NCBI GenBank assembly: GCA_959603585.1
Contig: CAUGYD010000005.1
Location: 1 to 64,000, forward strand
Direction: 5' to 3'
DNA: 64,000 nucleotides
Source: Scatosoma sp900555925
GTDB taxonomy: Bacteria; Bacillota; Clostridia; Christensenellales; Borkfalkiaceae
A program made the position numbers and the translations under genes. Below, one piece after another: positions 1-7,698 of this stretch. Numbering within the stretch: position 1 is the first letter of the stretch; each line of letters opens with the position of its first letter. The notes under the pieces were generated by a model. It saw nothing but the letters and a program-made list of their open reading frames with translations, was not told where the DNA came from and did no database searches.

Positions 1-177
1 TTAAATATTTTTGTTGTGCTTTCTTTTTTCAAGAAAGCACAACGGGTACCCGTTGGAAAATTTTATATAGTTTAATTTTAGCATTAACCAATCGAATTGT
101 CAAATTGTTCAGCCATATATTACCATAATATTCGATAATACCGGATATAATCTATTTTTATATTAATTATATAATAA

Positions 178-217
178 AAAATCCTTACCTTGAAAATCAA
201 GATAAGGATTTTTTATT
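178..217. terminator. Bidirectional rho-independent terminator
   Basis: An inverted repeat (AATCCTTA-C-CTTG / CAAG-A-TAAGGATT) is flanked by A and T runs on both sides. It lies directly after the stop of the minus-strand surface lipoprotein gene. The 177 bases before it hold only a second hairpin (TTGTGCTTTC/GAAAGCACAA, 14-43) and the palindrome AACGGGTACCCGTT. I see no gene there. Confidence 0.7.
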
Positions 218-228
218 TTTAGGAAATT

Positions 229-3060
229 TTATGCTGTGTATTTTATTGAATCAATCTTTCTTCCATTAATAGAAACAGAAAAGACAAAAATATAGTCTCC
301 CGCATATTTACCCTCCGAAATCGTTATAGTATATCCCTCTAACGATTCTATTGCCTTGTCAATAACGACCTGTTCACCATTGATTGTGACCCCGAAACCA
401 ATAATTTCTCCCGTTCCACTTATCGTATCGTTGAAGCTTTCGGGTATATCGTAAAATACAGTTAATTCCACTTTGGCTCCATTATCAGCAACGACCTCGG
501 GATGTATAGTTCTAACCAAATAATAGTCGAAAGTCATTGTTTCGTTATCCACGATAAAATCAACATAATAGATTATATATCCATAACCAGACCGGTTAAA
601 CCTTATAGATACTGTATAAACATTACCTTCTATCGATTCAATCGTCCACGGTGTAGTCGACCGATAGTTCAAAGCAGTATTCAGATTTCTTCCATCTATT
701 CCATATACACGGTTAGCCAAATTCTCGTCATCGAGCGTTATATTTTCTATCCCTTCGCCCTTAATTTCAAGCGTAAATCTCGACTCATAATCATCGCTGT
801 TCACATTGGTATATCTAAGTTTATAAGATTCCGCAAGAACTTCCGTAAACGTCAAATCCGCCTCGTTAAGCGTAACGATATGTTTACGGCTGTCGAGAAT
901 AAAGCTGATTTCATCGCCCAGCGTTATGGAAACTTCCGTTTCGTTATAGAAGCCTTGAACGGTTCCCGCGCCCGCCATAATGGTAAGCGTATTCTCTTCG
1001 TTCTTAAAGGTCCATTCGCTGCCTTCAATATAGAGCTTATATTGTTTTTCTTCCAGCGCTATCTCGATAACGTCGTCTGTCAATGTACCCGTAACAGGCG
1101 AATCGGAAATGCCCGTTTCACCGTCGAAGAGATATACGGAAAGTTTTGTTCCGTCGAGTTCGTAAACGCCGATACTCTCGCCGTTAAATATTACCTGCAC
1201 ACCAAGCGTGAGCGCCGCCGTCTCCGACGCGGGGGAAGAATAGTAAGTCCCCCCCCCATTTTCGGCTTTCATGGCAATACCGACATATTTTGCATACTCC
1301 GCCCATTTTTCGTCGCTGCGGTAAGCGATAACGGTATTCAAATCCTTTACTGCAACATAACAGCCCTTCTTTCCGGAATCCGTGAATACGTCTTCTCCCA
1401 TTGTCGGAGCGGTAGTTCCTTCCAACGTCAACGTAAATATGGCATTATTGTATGAGCCGCACTTGTAGAAAGCATTTTTTCCGATGGATTTGAGAGAAGC
1501 GCCGAGCGAAACGTTTTCCAAAGCCTCGCTGCGAGCAAAAGCATAATCGCCGACTGTTTCGACCTTGGGGAAACTGACGGACGGCAGATAAACATTTTGA
1601 TAAAATGCATAATCGCCGATCGTAGTTACATTCTCCGTCCCCGTTATTTCCGTAAGAACGACAGCCTGGAACGCATATTCGTCTATCGTCGTTACTTTGT
1701 TCAAATCTACGCTTGTAATTTGAGCGAGATAAAACACGCTGGGACCGATTTCGGTGACTTCATCGGGAATTTTAATTTTTCCGCCGGCCCCCTGATAAGC
1801 AAGAAGCACTCCGTTTTCAATGACAAAGTCCTCGGTGATTTGCGTAAACGTCTTTGTTTCCGAATCTGCCTTAAAGTATCTGTCGCCTATGGAGGAGCCG
1901 AACAGGTGGAGTACAGATTCTCCGAGAAGTTCATAATTGACTTTATAGGCATATCCGTTGAAGTCGATTAAGGTTGCGGAATTGTAACCGTCGAGAAGAA
2001 TTACCTGCCAATCGGAAGAATTAAATTGCGCGTCCCATTTCTCTTCATAGACGATATAAACGGAATAAGTCGTACCGTCCACCGTAAGTACAGAGGTAAG
2101 ATAGAATGTGAAATCGGCCGTCCCTTCCGTTTCGGAATAGAAAATAAATTCGTTCGTTCCATCCGTCGGTTCATAGGTCCCTTTTGCCACTTCCTTGCCG
2201 TCGATCGTCAAAACGGCTCTGCCGAAACCGTCCAATACAATATACGTATCGGGGAAAATCCGATCTCCTTCAAGCAGAGCATAGTTTCCCGATTTTCCGT
2301 CCGTAGGTCTGAGCTCTGTCCCGTTTTCAATGACATAGATATAAATGGCTTCGATACCCGTGTTATCTTCGTTATATACGATGAGCAGAAGCTTTTGGCG
2401 CCCTTCTATTACCGTATCTTCGCTTACCTGCAAAATCGCATTATACGTATTGCCTTCGGCATTCGTATAAGTTACTCTTCCATAAGCGTCTACCACGACC
2501 GAACCGCCGCCAATAATCGTATATTCAATAGCCGATTCGGAATCGGAGAGAATATACACAGGATAAACGTACCCCGAAGCCGTACGAGTCGTGACGATAA
2601 ACGAGAATCCTTTATCTTCGTAACCTGCCTCCGTAAACGTGACGGTATATCCTCCCTTCTCCGAACCGACATACGTACCTTCGGCCAAGAGAGTATATTC
2701 TTTTCCCTCCTCGTCCGCCTGATACCAGCTCGCTTTTCCGAATCCGTCGAGCGTAAGACGGTATTCGCCGATTGTCGTTTGTCCTTCCTCGTCCGTCAGA
2801 CAGGAATAATGATTTCCCTGCTCCGCACCGGGTTCTTTAATCCCGTTCTCTACTTTTTGAAGCGTTATCGACGTGCTTCCGTCCACCGTAGTGAGGTAGA
2901 TATAATTTTCGTCCGAGGTATAGAGGTATTGTTTTCCGTAGTATTCCGCGATTCCGTATCCGGTGAGGGTAAGATTTCCGAACGTTCCGCTTTCACCTTC
3001 CCGATAAAGGAAGAATGACGGACGAACCGAGTTCGGTTTCTCCCCTGAACCAGCCCGCAA
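229..3060 (-). CDS. Surface lipoprotein, C-terminal part (BspA-type leucine-rich repeats)
   Basis: This is the larger, downstream part of a cell-surface protein; its N-terminal part is the overlapping ORF at 2993-3505. About 943 residues are visible. Five diverged repeats of 72-86 residues carry a core like LDGFGxA (near residues 30, 102, 188, 274 and 354). A BspA/LRR_5 leucine-rich block follows at about 415-565, with units such as TIGDYAFY and SIGKNAFYKCG. The remainder is beta-rich. In this family the LRR block is extracellular and usually involved in adhesion; function here is inferred. No methionine start exists: the frame opens with TTG inside an InlB-type repeat (FAGWF), so this is not an independent gene. 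A single frameshift between about 3005 and 3060 separates it from its signal peptide. It could be a sequencing error, a true pseudogene or a phase-variable site. Confidence 0.75.
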   Translation of the reverse strand: MRAGSGEKPNSVRPSFFLYREGESGTFGNLTLTGYGIAEYYGKQYLYTSDENYIYLTTVDGSTSITLQKVENGIKEPGAEQGNHYSCLTDEEGQTTIGEYRLTLDGFGKASWYQADEEGKEYTLLAEGTYVGSEKGGYTVTFTEAGYEDKGFSFIVTTRTASGYVYPVYILSDSESAIEYTIIGGGSVVVDAYGRVTYTNAEGNTYNAILQVSEDTVIEGRQKLLLIVYNEDNTGIEAIYIYVIENGTELRPTDGKSGNYALLEGDRIFPDTYIVLDGFGRAVLTIDGKEVAKGTYEPTDGTNEFIFYSETEGTADFTFYLTSVLTVDGTTYSVYIVYEEKWDAQFNSSDWQVILLDGYNSATLIDFNGYAYKVNYELLGESVLHLFGSSIGDRYFKADSETKTFTQITEDFVIENGVLLAYQGAGGKIKIPDEVTEIGPSVFYLAQITSVDLNKVTTIDEYAFQAVVLTEITGTENVTTIGDYAFYQNVYLPSVSFPKVETVGDYAFARSEALENVSLGASLKSIGKNAFYKCGSYNNAIFTLTLEGTTAPTMGEDVFTDSGKKGCYVAVKDLNTVIAYRSDEKWAEYAKYVGIAMKAENGGGTYYSSPASETAALTLGVQVIFNGESIGVYELDGTKLSVYLFDGETGISDSPVTGTLTDDVIEIALEEKQYKLYIEGSEWTFKNEENTLTIMAGAGTVQGFYNETEVSITLGDEISFILDSRKHIVTLNEADLTFTEVLAESYKLRYTNVNSDDYESRFTLEIKGEGIENITLDDENLANRVYGIDGRNLNTALNYRSTTPWTIESIEGNVYTVSIRFNRSGYGYIIYYVDFIVDNETMTFDYYLVRTIHPEVVADNGAKVELTVFYDIPESFNDTISGTGEIIGFGVTINGEQVVIDKAIESLEGYTITISEGKYAGDYIFVFSVSINGRKIDSIKYTA

Positions 3061-3505
3061 AGGTGATTCCTTCTTCTACCGTTGGAACGATATTTTCCAA
3101 AAATCGAGAAACGTTCGTCCCGATCGCCAACTGATAAGTGGTCGTTTCTAAACTGCCAATCCCCGCATCGAGCGTAAGGGTTGCCGTTGCTTCAGGCGAG
3201 TTCTCGGTAAATTTCGCATAATATGTAACATCTTTTTCCGGCATAACGGAAGGAATAGTTACCTTATCGCCCGAAAAATCGGACGAGAGAAACCAACCGT
3301 CAAAGCTGAAACCGCTTTTTTCAGGATCAGCGGGAGGAGTTATCTCCGCCCCTGCTTCCGCAGTGATCGGAGCGATTTCCGTTCCGCCGTTCGTCACAAA
3401 GGTGAGGGTATAGTTTTTTGCACCGCAAGCTGCAAACAGCGAAATGCATAACATGAACAATACACTCACAGCAACCAACCATACTTTACGAAGAGAAGCT
3501 TTCAT
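2993..3505 (-). CDS. Surface lipoprotein, N-terminal part (signal peptide and InlB-type repeats)
   Basis: This is the start of the surface protein that continues in another frame at 229-3060. Residues 1-26 are a lipoprotein signal peptide with a lipobox (SLFAAC), predicting lipid anchoring outside the membrane. Two Listeria-Bacteroides (InlB B) repeats follow, recognisable from GFSFDGWF and ITFAGWF. Translation stops at TGA right after the second repeat (residue 170), where the other frame picks up the remaining ~930 residues. The start is supported by AAGGAG upstream and by a consensus promoter at 3573-3602. As written only a short secreted fragment would be made. Confidence 0.75.
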   Translation of the reverse strand: MKASLRKVWLVAVSVLFMLCISLFAACGAKNYTLTFVTNGGTEIAPITAEAGAEITPPADPEKSGFSFDGWFLSSDFSGDKVTIPSVMPEKDVTYYAKFTENSPEATATLTLDAGIGSLETTTYQLAIGTNVSRFLENIVPTVEEGITFAGWFRGETELGSSVILPLSGR

Positions 3506-3572
3506 ATACTTACTCCTTTGCCGTTTTTGGCAAAAACTGTACTAAAAGGACAAAATTCATTTATATTGTTTT

Positions 3573-3602
3573 ATTATAGCAATTCTTTAATCTTTTTGTC
3601 AA
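3573..3602 (-). promoter_or_regulatory. SigA-type promoter of the surface lipoprotein gene
   Basis: On the minus strand TTGACA and TATAAT are separated by 18 bases. Transcription should start near 3566, leaving a leader of about 60 nt. A small hairpin (TTTGCC/GGCAAA) sits just before the ribosome binding site. Confidence 0.75.
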
Positions 3603-3709
3603 GCAAATAACCGATAACTTATATAAATACAGTCTTAAAATTTCATTAAACCGATTATAAATGCTCCTTATAAATCTTCCATTTTCACTTGTTCCTCCTT
3701 TCACGAAAA

Positions 3710-3749
3710 AAAGCGGTATCTTTCATTTTTGGACGATTGATACCGCTTT
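3710..3749. terminator. Inverted repeat, probable terminator
   Basis: AAAGCGGTATC pairs perfectly with GATACCGCTTT over an 18-base loop, with T-rich flanks. It lies downstream of the decayed minus-strand gene at 3890-4449 and upstream of the surface lipoprotein promoter, so it probably ends the former transcript. Confidence 0.6.
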
Positions 3750-3889
3750 TGTCACCTTATTTTTTTACTGTGAGCATTCGTTTTCTTATCTTTTATTCGA
3801 TTTATTTGCAGGCCGCACATTGTTGTTACTCCTATTCTCTCGCCCGCAAACATGCCGATTATAAACCATATTGCCATTGGCTACTCTTT

Positions 3890-4449
3890 TTATTCCATTT
3901 CTATTTCATTATCCTTTGTTTCGTCCATATATCCTTTTGCCTTAGTGATATTCACATATTCCCCTATGATATTCAATGCCGCTTCATAGTTCTCCGACTT
4001 ATTAATGCTCGAACACATTTCTTTTGCTTCTTCTTTTTGTCCGTTTCTCCTGAGCCTCCTTCTCAACGGTCTCTGATTCCCCTCCCTCTACGGGAGGGCT
4101 TGTGCTTCCTCGAATCTTTTCTTTCCCCTGCCTTTTCTCTCTCCTTGCTTCCATATTTCCATTTGTTCTCAATTCAATTTTTTTCGATCAATCCAAACAC
4201 AAATTGCTTTTGCGATATTTTATTTCTTTGTAGATACTCTTTTATTTTTTTAATAAGCTTTCCGGTACCTATATTGCCATTGTTCTCATATTTTCCATCT
4301 CTTTTTCTCGCTTGTTTGTATTTTTGGGTATAATTCGCCTTGTAATACCATTTCTACTAACTCGGCCATTGTCTGACCGTGTTCTTCTAAATACTTCTTC
4401 ACTTTTGCTTGTAAGGAAGTAGATACTTTCACTGTTATTCTTTTCCCAT
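3890..4449 (-). pseudogene. Decayed two-domain ribbon-helix-helix protein gene
   Basis: A good ribosome binding site (AAAGGAGG) precedes an ATG at 4449, but the frame shifts after three codons at an A run. In the next frame a clear helix-turn-like stretch follows (KVKKYLEEHGQTMAELVEM, then LQGELYPKIQ), then an EMENMRTMAI-like linker in a third frame. A second similar unit (KKIKEYLQRNKISQKQFV) and a charged tail ending at the TAA at 3890 follow. The two units resemble each other, suggesting tandem ribbon-helix-helix DNA-binding domains as in small proteins of integrative elements. At least three frame changes are needed to read through, so I treat it as a remnant of an earlier mobile element. 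The family assignment rests on resemblance only. Confidence 0.5.
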
Positions 4450-4626
4450 TCTTCTTCCTCCTTTTTACTTTTTCTCCCGCTATAAAATATCTTTTTTATC
4501 TGTTCATCTTATTTTCTCCCTTTATTTTTTTACGTAATTTGACTTTTTATCTCCTTGCCGCTTTCCTAATTTACTTGTTTACTTTTCTCTTTCTCTCTAT
4601 CTCCTCCTTTCGTTTTTTTAAATTAA

Positions 4627-4660
4627 AAGCACACAGTTTTTTCTTTACTGTGTACTTTTT
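4627..4660. terminator. Rho-independent terminator
   Basis: AAGCACACAG pairs with CTGTGTACTT (one mismatch), with T5 after it on the plus strand and A-rich sequence before it. It lies in a gene-poor stretch. Confidence 0.5.
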
Positions 4661-4767
4661 AAGTTTATTTTCTATTTTTTGAGAGTTCAACTCTCTTATA
4701 TACGGAAAAATCCCTTTTTCTATCTACGTTTTCAGTCTTTCTTTTTTCTTGTCTTTCAAATACAAAA

Positions 4768-4792
4768 ACACCCTAGTTTTACCAGGGTGTTT
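4768..4792. terminator. Rho-independent terminator
   Basis: ACACCCT/AGGGTGT stem with a 9-base loop, preceded by an A run, so it would work on minus-strand transcripts. It lies beside the tRNA-like remnant at 4823. Confidence 0.5.
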
Positions 4793-4822
4793 CGGCGATA
4801 TATCTTTTTTATCGCCAATTTA

Positions 4823-4845
4823 TGGTGCGGATGACAGGACTTGAA
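4823..4845 (-). other. tRNA 3'-end fragment (Leu-like), probable attachment-site scar
   Basis: Read on the minus strand this is TTCAAGTCCTG followed by TCATCCGCACCA: a T-loop, the 3' strand of the T stem, an acceptor 3' strand, the discriminator A and CCA. The implied 5' acceptor strand GCGGATG is typical of tRNA-Leu. The rest of the tRNA is missing; sequence from 4846 on is unrelated. A bare tRNA 3' end is the classic scar of tyrosine-integrase insertion, and a tyrosine integrase lies 6-7 kb away at 10836-12140. I do not see an intact tRNA-Leu in the window. From here to the toxin-antitoxin promoter at 5030 I see no gene. Confidence 0.6.
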
Positions 4846-5029
4846 GCAACTAAACAAAATCAAAAACGGTAAAAAAATGGGGGAAAAACAGGCAAAAACC
4901 GCCCGTTTTTTTCGTTTGTCCCCAAATGCGCCCCGACGCTGAAAACCGGGTTTTCGGCTCTCGTTCTGGATCAACGCCCCAAACAAAAAAAGCCCTTTCG
5001 CAGGCTTCAAACTTTTTGCGAAAAAACTC

Positions 5030-5058
5030 TTGACTTTTTCGGATAGCGGTGCTATAAT
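5030..5058 (+). promoter_or_regulatory. Promoter of the putative antitoxin RNA
   Basis: TTGACT, 17 bases, then a perfect TATAAT. It fires rightward toward the shared terminator at 5114-5153 and faces the toxin promoter at 5322-5350. No ORF of note follows it, only ATG-TGA. Confidence 0.8.
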
Positions 5059-5064
5059 AAAACC

Positions 5065-5155
5065 ACAACAAGGGCGACACCTCTAAACGGTTAGCCCCGT
5101 AAGAGATTATGTGAAATAACCGCTAACGCTGCCAACGCTTTGGGCGGTTATTTTC
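5065..5155 (+). ncRNA. Putative antitoxin RNA of a type I toxin-antitoxin module
   Basis: A short RNA of about 90 nt is predicted from the strong promoter at 5030-5058 to the bidirectional terminator at 5114-5153. Its 3' end is antisense to the last codons and 3' end of the small hydrophobic peptide mRNA (5148-5252). Its 5' part (ACAAGGG, then CCTC-AA, then CGGTTAGC, then CCCGTAA) is also present at the 5' end of the toxin mRNA, so the two promoter-proximal regions are inverted copies. Convergent RNAs sharing one terminator are the layout of the enterococcal par (Fst) and Bacillus txpA/ratA loci. The function is inferred from layout only. Confidence 0.6.
5114..5153. terminator. Shared bidirectional terminator of the toxin-antitoxin module
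   Basis: A perfect inverted repeat AAATAACCGC / GCGGTTATTT with a 20-base loop lies where the two convergent transcripts meet. It overlaps the stop codon of the small peptide gene. Confidence 0.7.
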
Positions 5156-5252
5156 GTATTGTAATGAAGATTTTATCCTTCGTCACGCGAAAAGCCATTA
5201 TGTAGCCAGCGTCCACAAGGAACGACAGAAACAAAATGAGATCTTTTCTCAT
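5148..5252 (-). CDS. Small hydrophobic peptide, putative type I toxin (34 aa)
   Basis: The peptide begins MRKDLILFLSFLVDAGYIMAF and ends in a charged tail with six Arg/Lys in the last thirteen residues. One membrane segment covers about residues 4-21. The start has a strong ribosome binding site (AAAAAGGAGG, 6 bases before ATG) and the mRNA a perfect promoter at 5322-5350. Length, a single membrane helix, a basic C-terminus and a convergent short RNA that overlaps the 3' end match type I toxins such as Fst or TxpA, which depolarise the membrane when unpaired mRNA is translated. I do not recognise the sequence as a known family. Its site at the edge of an integrated element fits an addiction or stability role. 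Confidence 0.6.
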   Translation of the reverse strand: MRKDLILFLSFLVDAGYIMAFRVTKDKIFITIRK

Positions 5253-5321
5253 ACGCCTCACCTCCTTTTTACGGGAGGATTGCTAACCGCCTTCGAGGAT
5301 TTACCCTTGTTGCTTAACGGT

Positions 5322-5350
5322 ATTATATCATAGTCAAAAGAGCTTGTCAA
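5322..5350 (-). promoter_or_regulatory. Promoter of the putative toxin mRNA
   Basis: On the minus strand TTGACA and TATAAT are separated by 17 bases, a full consensus. Transcription should start near 5315, giving a leader of about 62 nt with a strong Shine-Dalgarno sequence that could be occluded by the antitoxin RNA. Confidence 0.8.
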
Positions 5351-5352
5351 CG

Positions 5353-5385
5353 AAAAAAGCACTTCTTTCCGGAAGTGCTTTTTTT
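5353..5385. terminator. Rho-independent terminator after the DUF4373 gene
   Basis: AAGCACTT/AAGTGCTT stem with an 8-base loop, flanked by A6 and T7, so it can act on both strands. It separates the satellite-like operon from the toxin promoter. Confidence 0.8.
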
Positions 5386-5399
5386 GCGGCTTTGGTCGC

Positions 5400-6575
5400 T
5401 CATTTTTTCGGGTGTGCTTTCTCGTAACAATCGCACACCGCGCCAGAGGGCAAAAAGCCCGTATCATTGCACCGCGCACAATTCCACACGGGCAAGAGGT
5501 CGGCTTCCGTCAAGCCTGCCAGCAACAACGCTTGCGCCCGCTCGAACTCCCGCGCCTCCTGTTCAAGCTCTATGTCCTTGACTTTCTCCGGCTCGTATAG
5601 CTCCGCCTTCGCGTGTTCTATCTCCAACCGCTTCAACGCCTTTTCCGCTTCCAGATACGCCGGGAAGCTCCGCGCTTTCTCTTTCGCTTTCTCCGCTTTC
5701 GCCTCCGCCGCGTTATGCCGCGCCGAATACCACCGCTCCCGCTCGCTCCTCGCGTTTGCGGCTTCCACAGACGGCGGCACACTCGCCGCGGGGCGTTCAG
5801 GCTTCTCCGCTTCCGGGAAGTCGTCATACTCCCCCGCAAGGATTTTTTCGTAATGCGCCGTCACCCACGACCACGCCCGCCGCGTTTGTAACAGCTTTTT
5901 CGATTGCCGGAACTTCTCTTTCAGCTTGTCAAAGTCGATTCCCTCGAAGTCCGCCGTTTCGCTCGCTTTCGGCTGCACCTGCGGGAACTCCTTGAAAAAT
6001 TCCCCTCGCGCGCGCGGTACGTCCGTACATATTACTTTACTTTCCTTTATTGCGTTTTTCTCGGATTTATTCGGGTTATTCTCGGATTTATCGGGGTTAT
6101 TCTCGGAAAAACTACCGTTTTTCGCGGATTTATAAAACGCCTTAATTTCCGCTTCTTCTTTTTCCGTCAGAAGCCAAAAACCGCGCTTTATCTCCTCTAT
6201 GCCTTTTTTGCGGGATTTCAACGCTTCGGCATAGCGTTTTTGTATTCCGTGGCTCGTTATAACAGCGTCCCACTCGTAACCCGTTAACTCGGATTCCCTA
6301 TAAACCCGAATCATCGCGCGGTTGCGCAGGAATGTTATAATTTGTTCCACTTTATCGACGGTCGCGCCGATTTCGTCCGACATCACGAAAACATAATCCG
6401 CCCAATCGTCCACGGGTAAAAAATACCCCTCTTTGTACACATCGCACAGCAGTTTGACATATACCGCGATACCGTCCGCACCGTACCGCGCTTTCAAAAT
6501 CCTAATCTTCTGATCCCCGAAAAATCCGACGTCAAAGGGGAAATAATCCAGCCCCTGTTTCGTCGGTCTTGCCAT
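5400..6575 (-). CDS. DUF4373 (Lin1244/Lin1753-type) replication-associated protein
   Basis: 391 residues from MARPTKQG, chosen because AAGGAGG lies 11 bases upstream; an in-frame ATG 12 codons earlier lacks one. Residues 1-110 match the DUF4373 domain found at the N-terminus of phage and plasmid replisome-organiser proteins (LDYFPFDVGFF, then GADGIAVYVKLLCDVY). A Lys/Asn-rich linker with repeated SENNP-type units follows, then a long charged helix. The C-terminus has a CxxC...CxC zinc-binding pattern (CARCNDTG, VCDCYE). It is the last gene of the minus-strand element operon. A role in starting replication of the excised element is likely but inferred. Confidence 0.7.
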   Translation of the reverse strand: MARPTKQGLDYFPFDVGFFGDQKIRILKARYGADGIAVYVKLLCDVYKEGYFLPVDDWADYVFVMSDEIGATVDKVEQIITFLRNRAMIRVYRESELTGYEWDAVITSHGIQKRYAEALKSRKKGIEEIKRGFWLLTEKEEAEIKAFYKSAKNGSFSENNPDKSENNPNKSEKNAIKESKVICTDVPRARGEFFKEFPQVQPKASETADFEGIDFDKLKEKFRQSKKLLQTRRAWSWVTAHYEKILAGEYDDFPEAEKPERPAASVPPSVEAANARSERERWYSARHNAAEAKAEKAKEKARSFPAYLEAEKALKRLEIEHAKAELYEPEKVKDIELEQEAREFERAQALLLAGLTEADLLPVWNCARCNDTGFLPSGAVCDCYEKAHPKK

Positions 6576-7291
6576 GTAAAAGGAAACCTCCTTATGTGTG
6601 ATTATCTCCACCCGCCAGAGCGGGACAGATACAAAAAATGTCCGTCCGTCGCGCGCAACAAAACGGCGGGGGCAGGTACGAAACGAAACCGCCCGACTAC
6701 ACTCCGAAAACGGGCGGGGCAGGTATGCGACGAATACACATACTCACCCCGCGGGCGGGGTAACACCGCAACCGCCCGGGCGCGGGGTTTTCACTTATTC
6801 AGCCAGCGGCGACGGCGATAGCCGAAGCCGCAAGAAGAAGTGAAATAGCCGACTACGTCGGAATCAATGGGCAAAAGTCCAAAAAAGCGTTGCCCGTGAA
6901 ACGCGCGCCCCGAAAGAGCGCGGGGGGAACGACAGCCGCGAAACATCGAGCGCGGGAGCGTTCGGAAAAATGCGGGAAAGCGGAACGGAGGACGGGTGCG
7001 GAACCGGAAGCGGGAACGGGCGGCAAGCCGCCGAACCGCGCCGGACCGCACCGCCCCGACCGCGACCGCAAACCCGAACACAGCGCCGGAAGCGGCGAAA
7101 GTCCCCCGCGCGACGGGGCGGAAGTAGGGCAACGCAAGGCGGGGGCAGGGTGTAAAAATCCAGCCGCCGCGCGCCGCTTCCCTTTTAAGATTTTTTCGCC
7201 GCGGAGCGTGCGTAAAAAATCTTACGCCCTTTTTTCCGTCCCGCAAAAACCACGGGGGCAGGGTAGCAACGACCGCAAAAGCCCCTTTTCC
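6576..7291. repeat. GC-rich non-coding segment with a repeated CGGGGGCAGGGTA motif
   Basis: These 716 bases lie between the winged-helix gene and the DUF4373 gene and contain no credible gene; long frames on both strands are Arg/Pro-rich artefacts of high GC. Five related plus-strand motifs occur at 6666-6678, 6714-6725, 6751-6763, 7139-7152 and 7253-7266, roughly (G)CGGGGGCAGGGTA. There are also perfect palindromes such as ACCCCGC-GG-GCGGGGT at 6747-6762. Being next to a replication-type gene it could be an origin or a protein-binding region. That is inference. Confidence 0.4.
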
Positions 7292-7501
7292 TCACTTTCG
7301 GACGGTAATTTTACCGTCCGAAACGCTGATTTTGCCCGCTCGGATCAACACGCCGACGGCATACGACACCGAAGAACGGGTGCGCCCGACTTCCTCCGCG
7401 ATTTCCGTATATCTCACGAATTGCGGCGTATCTCCTATCCGTTCCCGGAGGTATTTATATACTCTTTGCGCCGTCGTTTCCAAATCGTCATATTTTCCCA
7501 T
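7292..7501 (-). CDS. Small winged-helix DNA-binding protein
   Basis: 69 residues with a LexA/MarR-like winged-helix fold: a first helix (QRVYKYLRERIG), a turn-helix (YTEIAEEVGRTRSSVSYAVGVLIRAGKI) and a short wing (SVSDGKITVRK). A GAGAGGG ribosome binding site lies 7 bases before ATG. The last codons coincide with a perfect 13-bp inverted repeat at 7296-7323, so the gene may carry its own terminator or operator inside its 3' end. It belongs to the minus-strand gene group of the satellite-like element and probably regulates it. The target is unknown. Confidence 0.65.
   Translation of the reverse strand: MGKYDDLETTAQRVYKYLRERIGDTPQFVRYTEIAEEVGRTRSSVSYAVGVLIRAGKISVSDGKITVRK
7296..7323. promoter_or_regulatory. 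Perfect inverted repeat inside the winged-helix gene's 3' end
   Basis: TTTCGGACGGTAA-TT-TTACCGTCCGAAA is a 13-bp perfect palindrome in coding sequence, two bases from the stop codon. It could be a terminator stem or a dimeric repressor site. Confidence 0.4.
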
Positions 7502-7698
7502 TTTCGCGCCCTCTCTTTCGCTCTGCCGCGTTTCTCTCCTTTCCCCGTGTGTTTTTCTTATCCTTGCTTTATCGCCCCGCTACGGCTTTATTTTTGCCCT
7601 TTCCGCGGGACGCTCTTTTTTTGGTGGCAGGTCTTATTTTCGGTCGCCCTGCCGGCAGACCTATAAGGAGGAATTTTGATGAAAAAATCCCGTGTAAG

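Noticed and set aside
502..3018. Several long plus-strand frames opposite the surface protein
   Set aside because: Arg/Phe/Ile-rich mirror frames without start signals; the minus strand has the lipoprotein signal peptide and repeats.
4756..5080. Two overlapping minus-strand frames of 76-84 codons
   Set aside because: They span a terminator, the tRNA fragment and the antitoxin promoter, have no ribosome binding site, and show no protein-like pattern.
6890..7666. Long plus-strand frame in the GC-rich block
   Set aside because: Arg/Pro/Ala-rich composition typical of GC artefacts, no ribosome binding site, and it runs antisense through the winged-helix gene.
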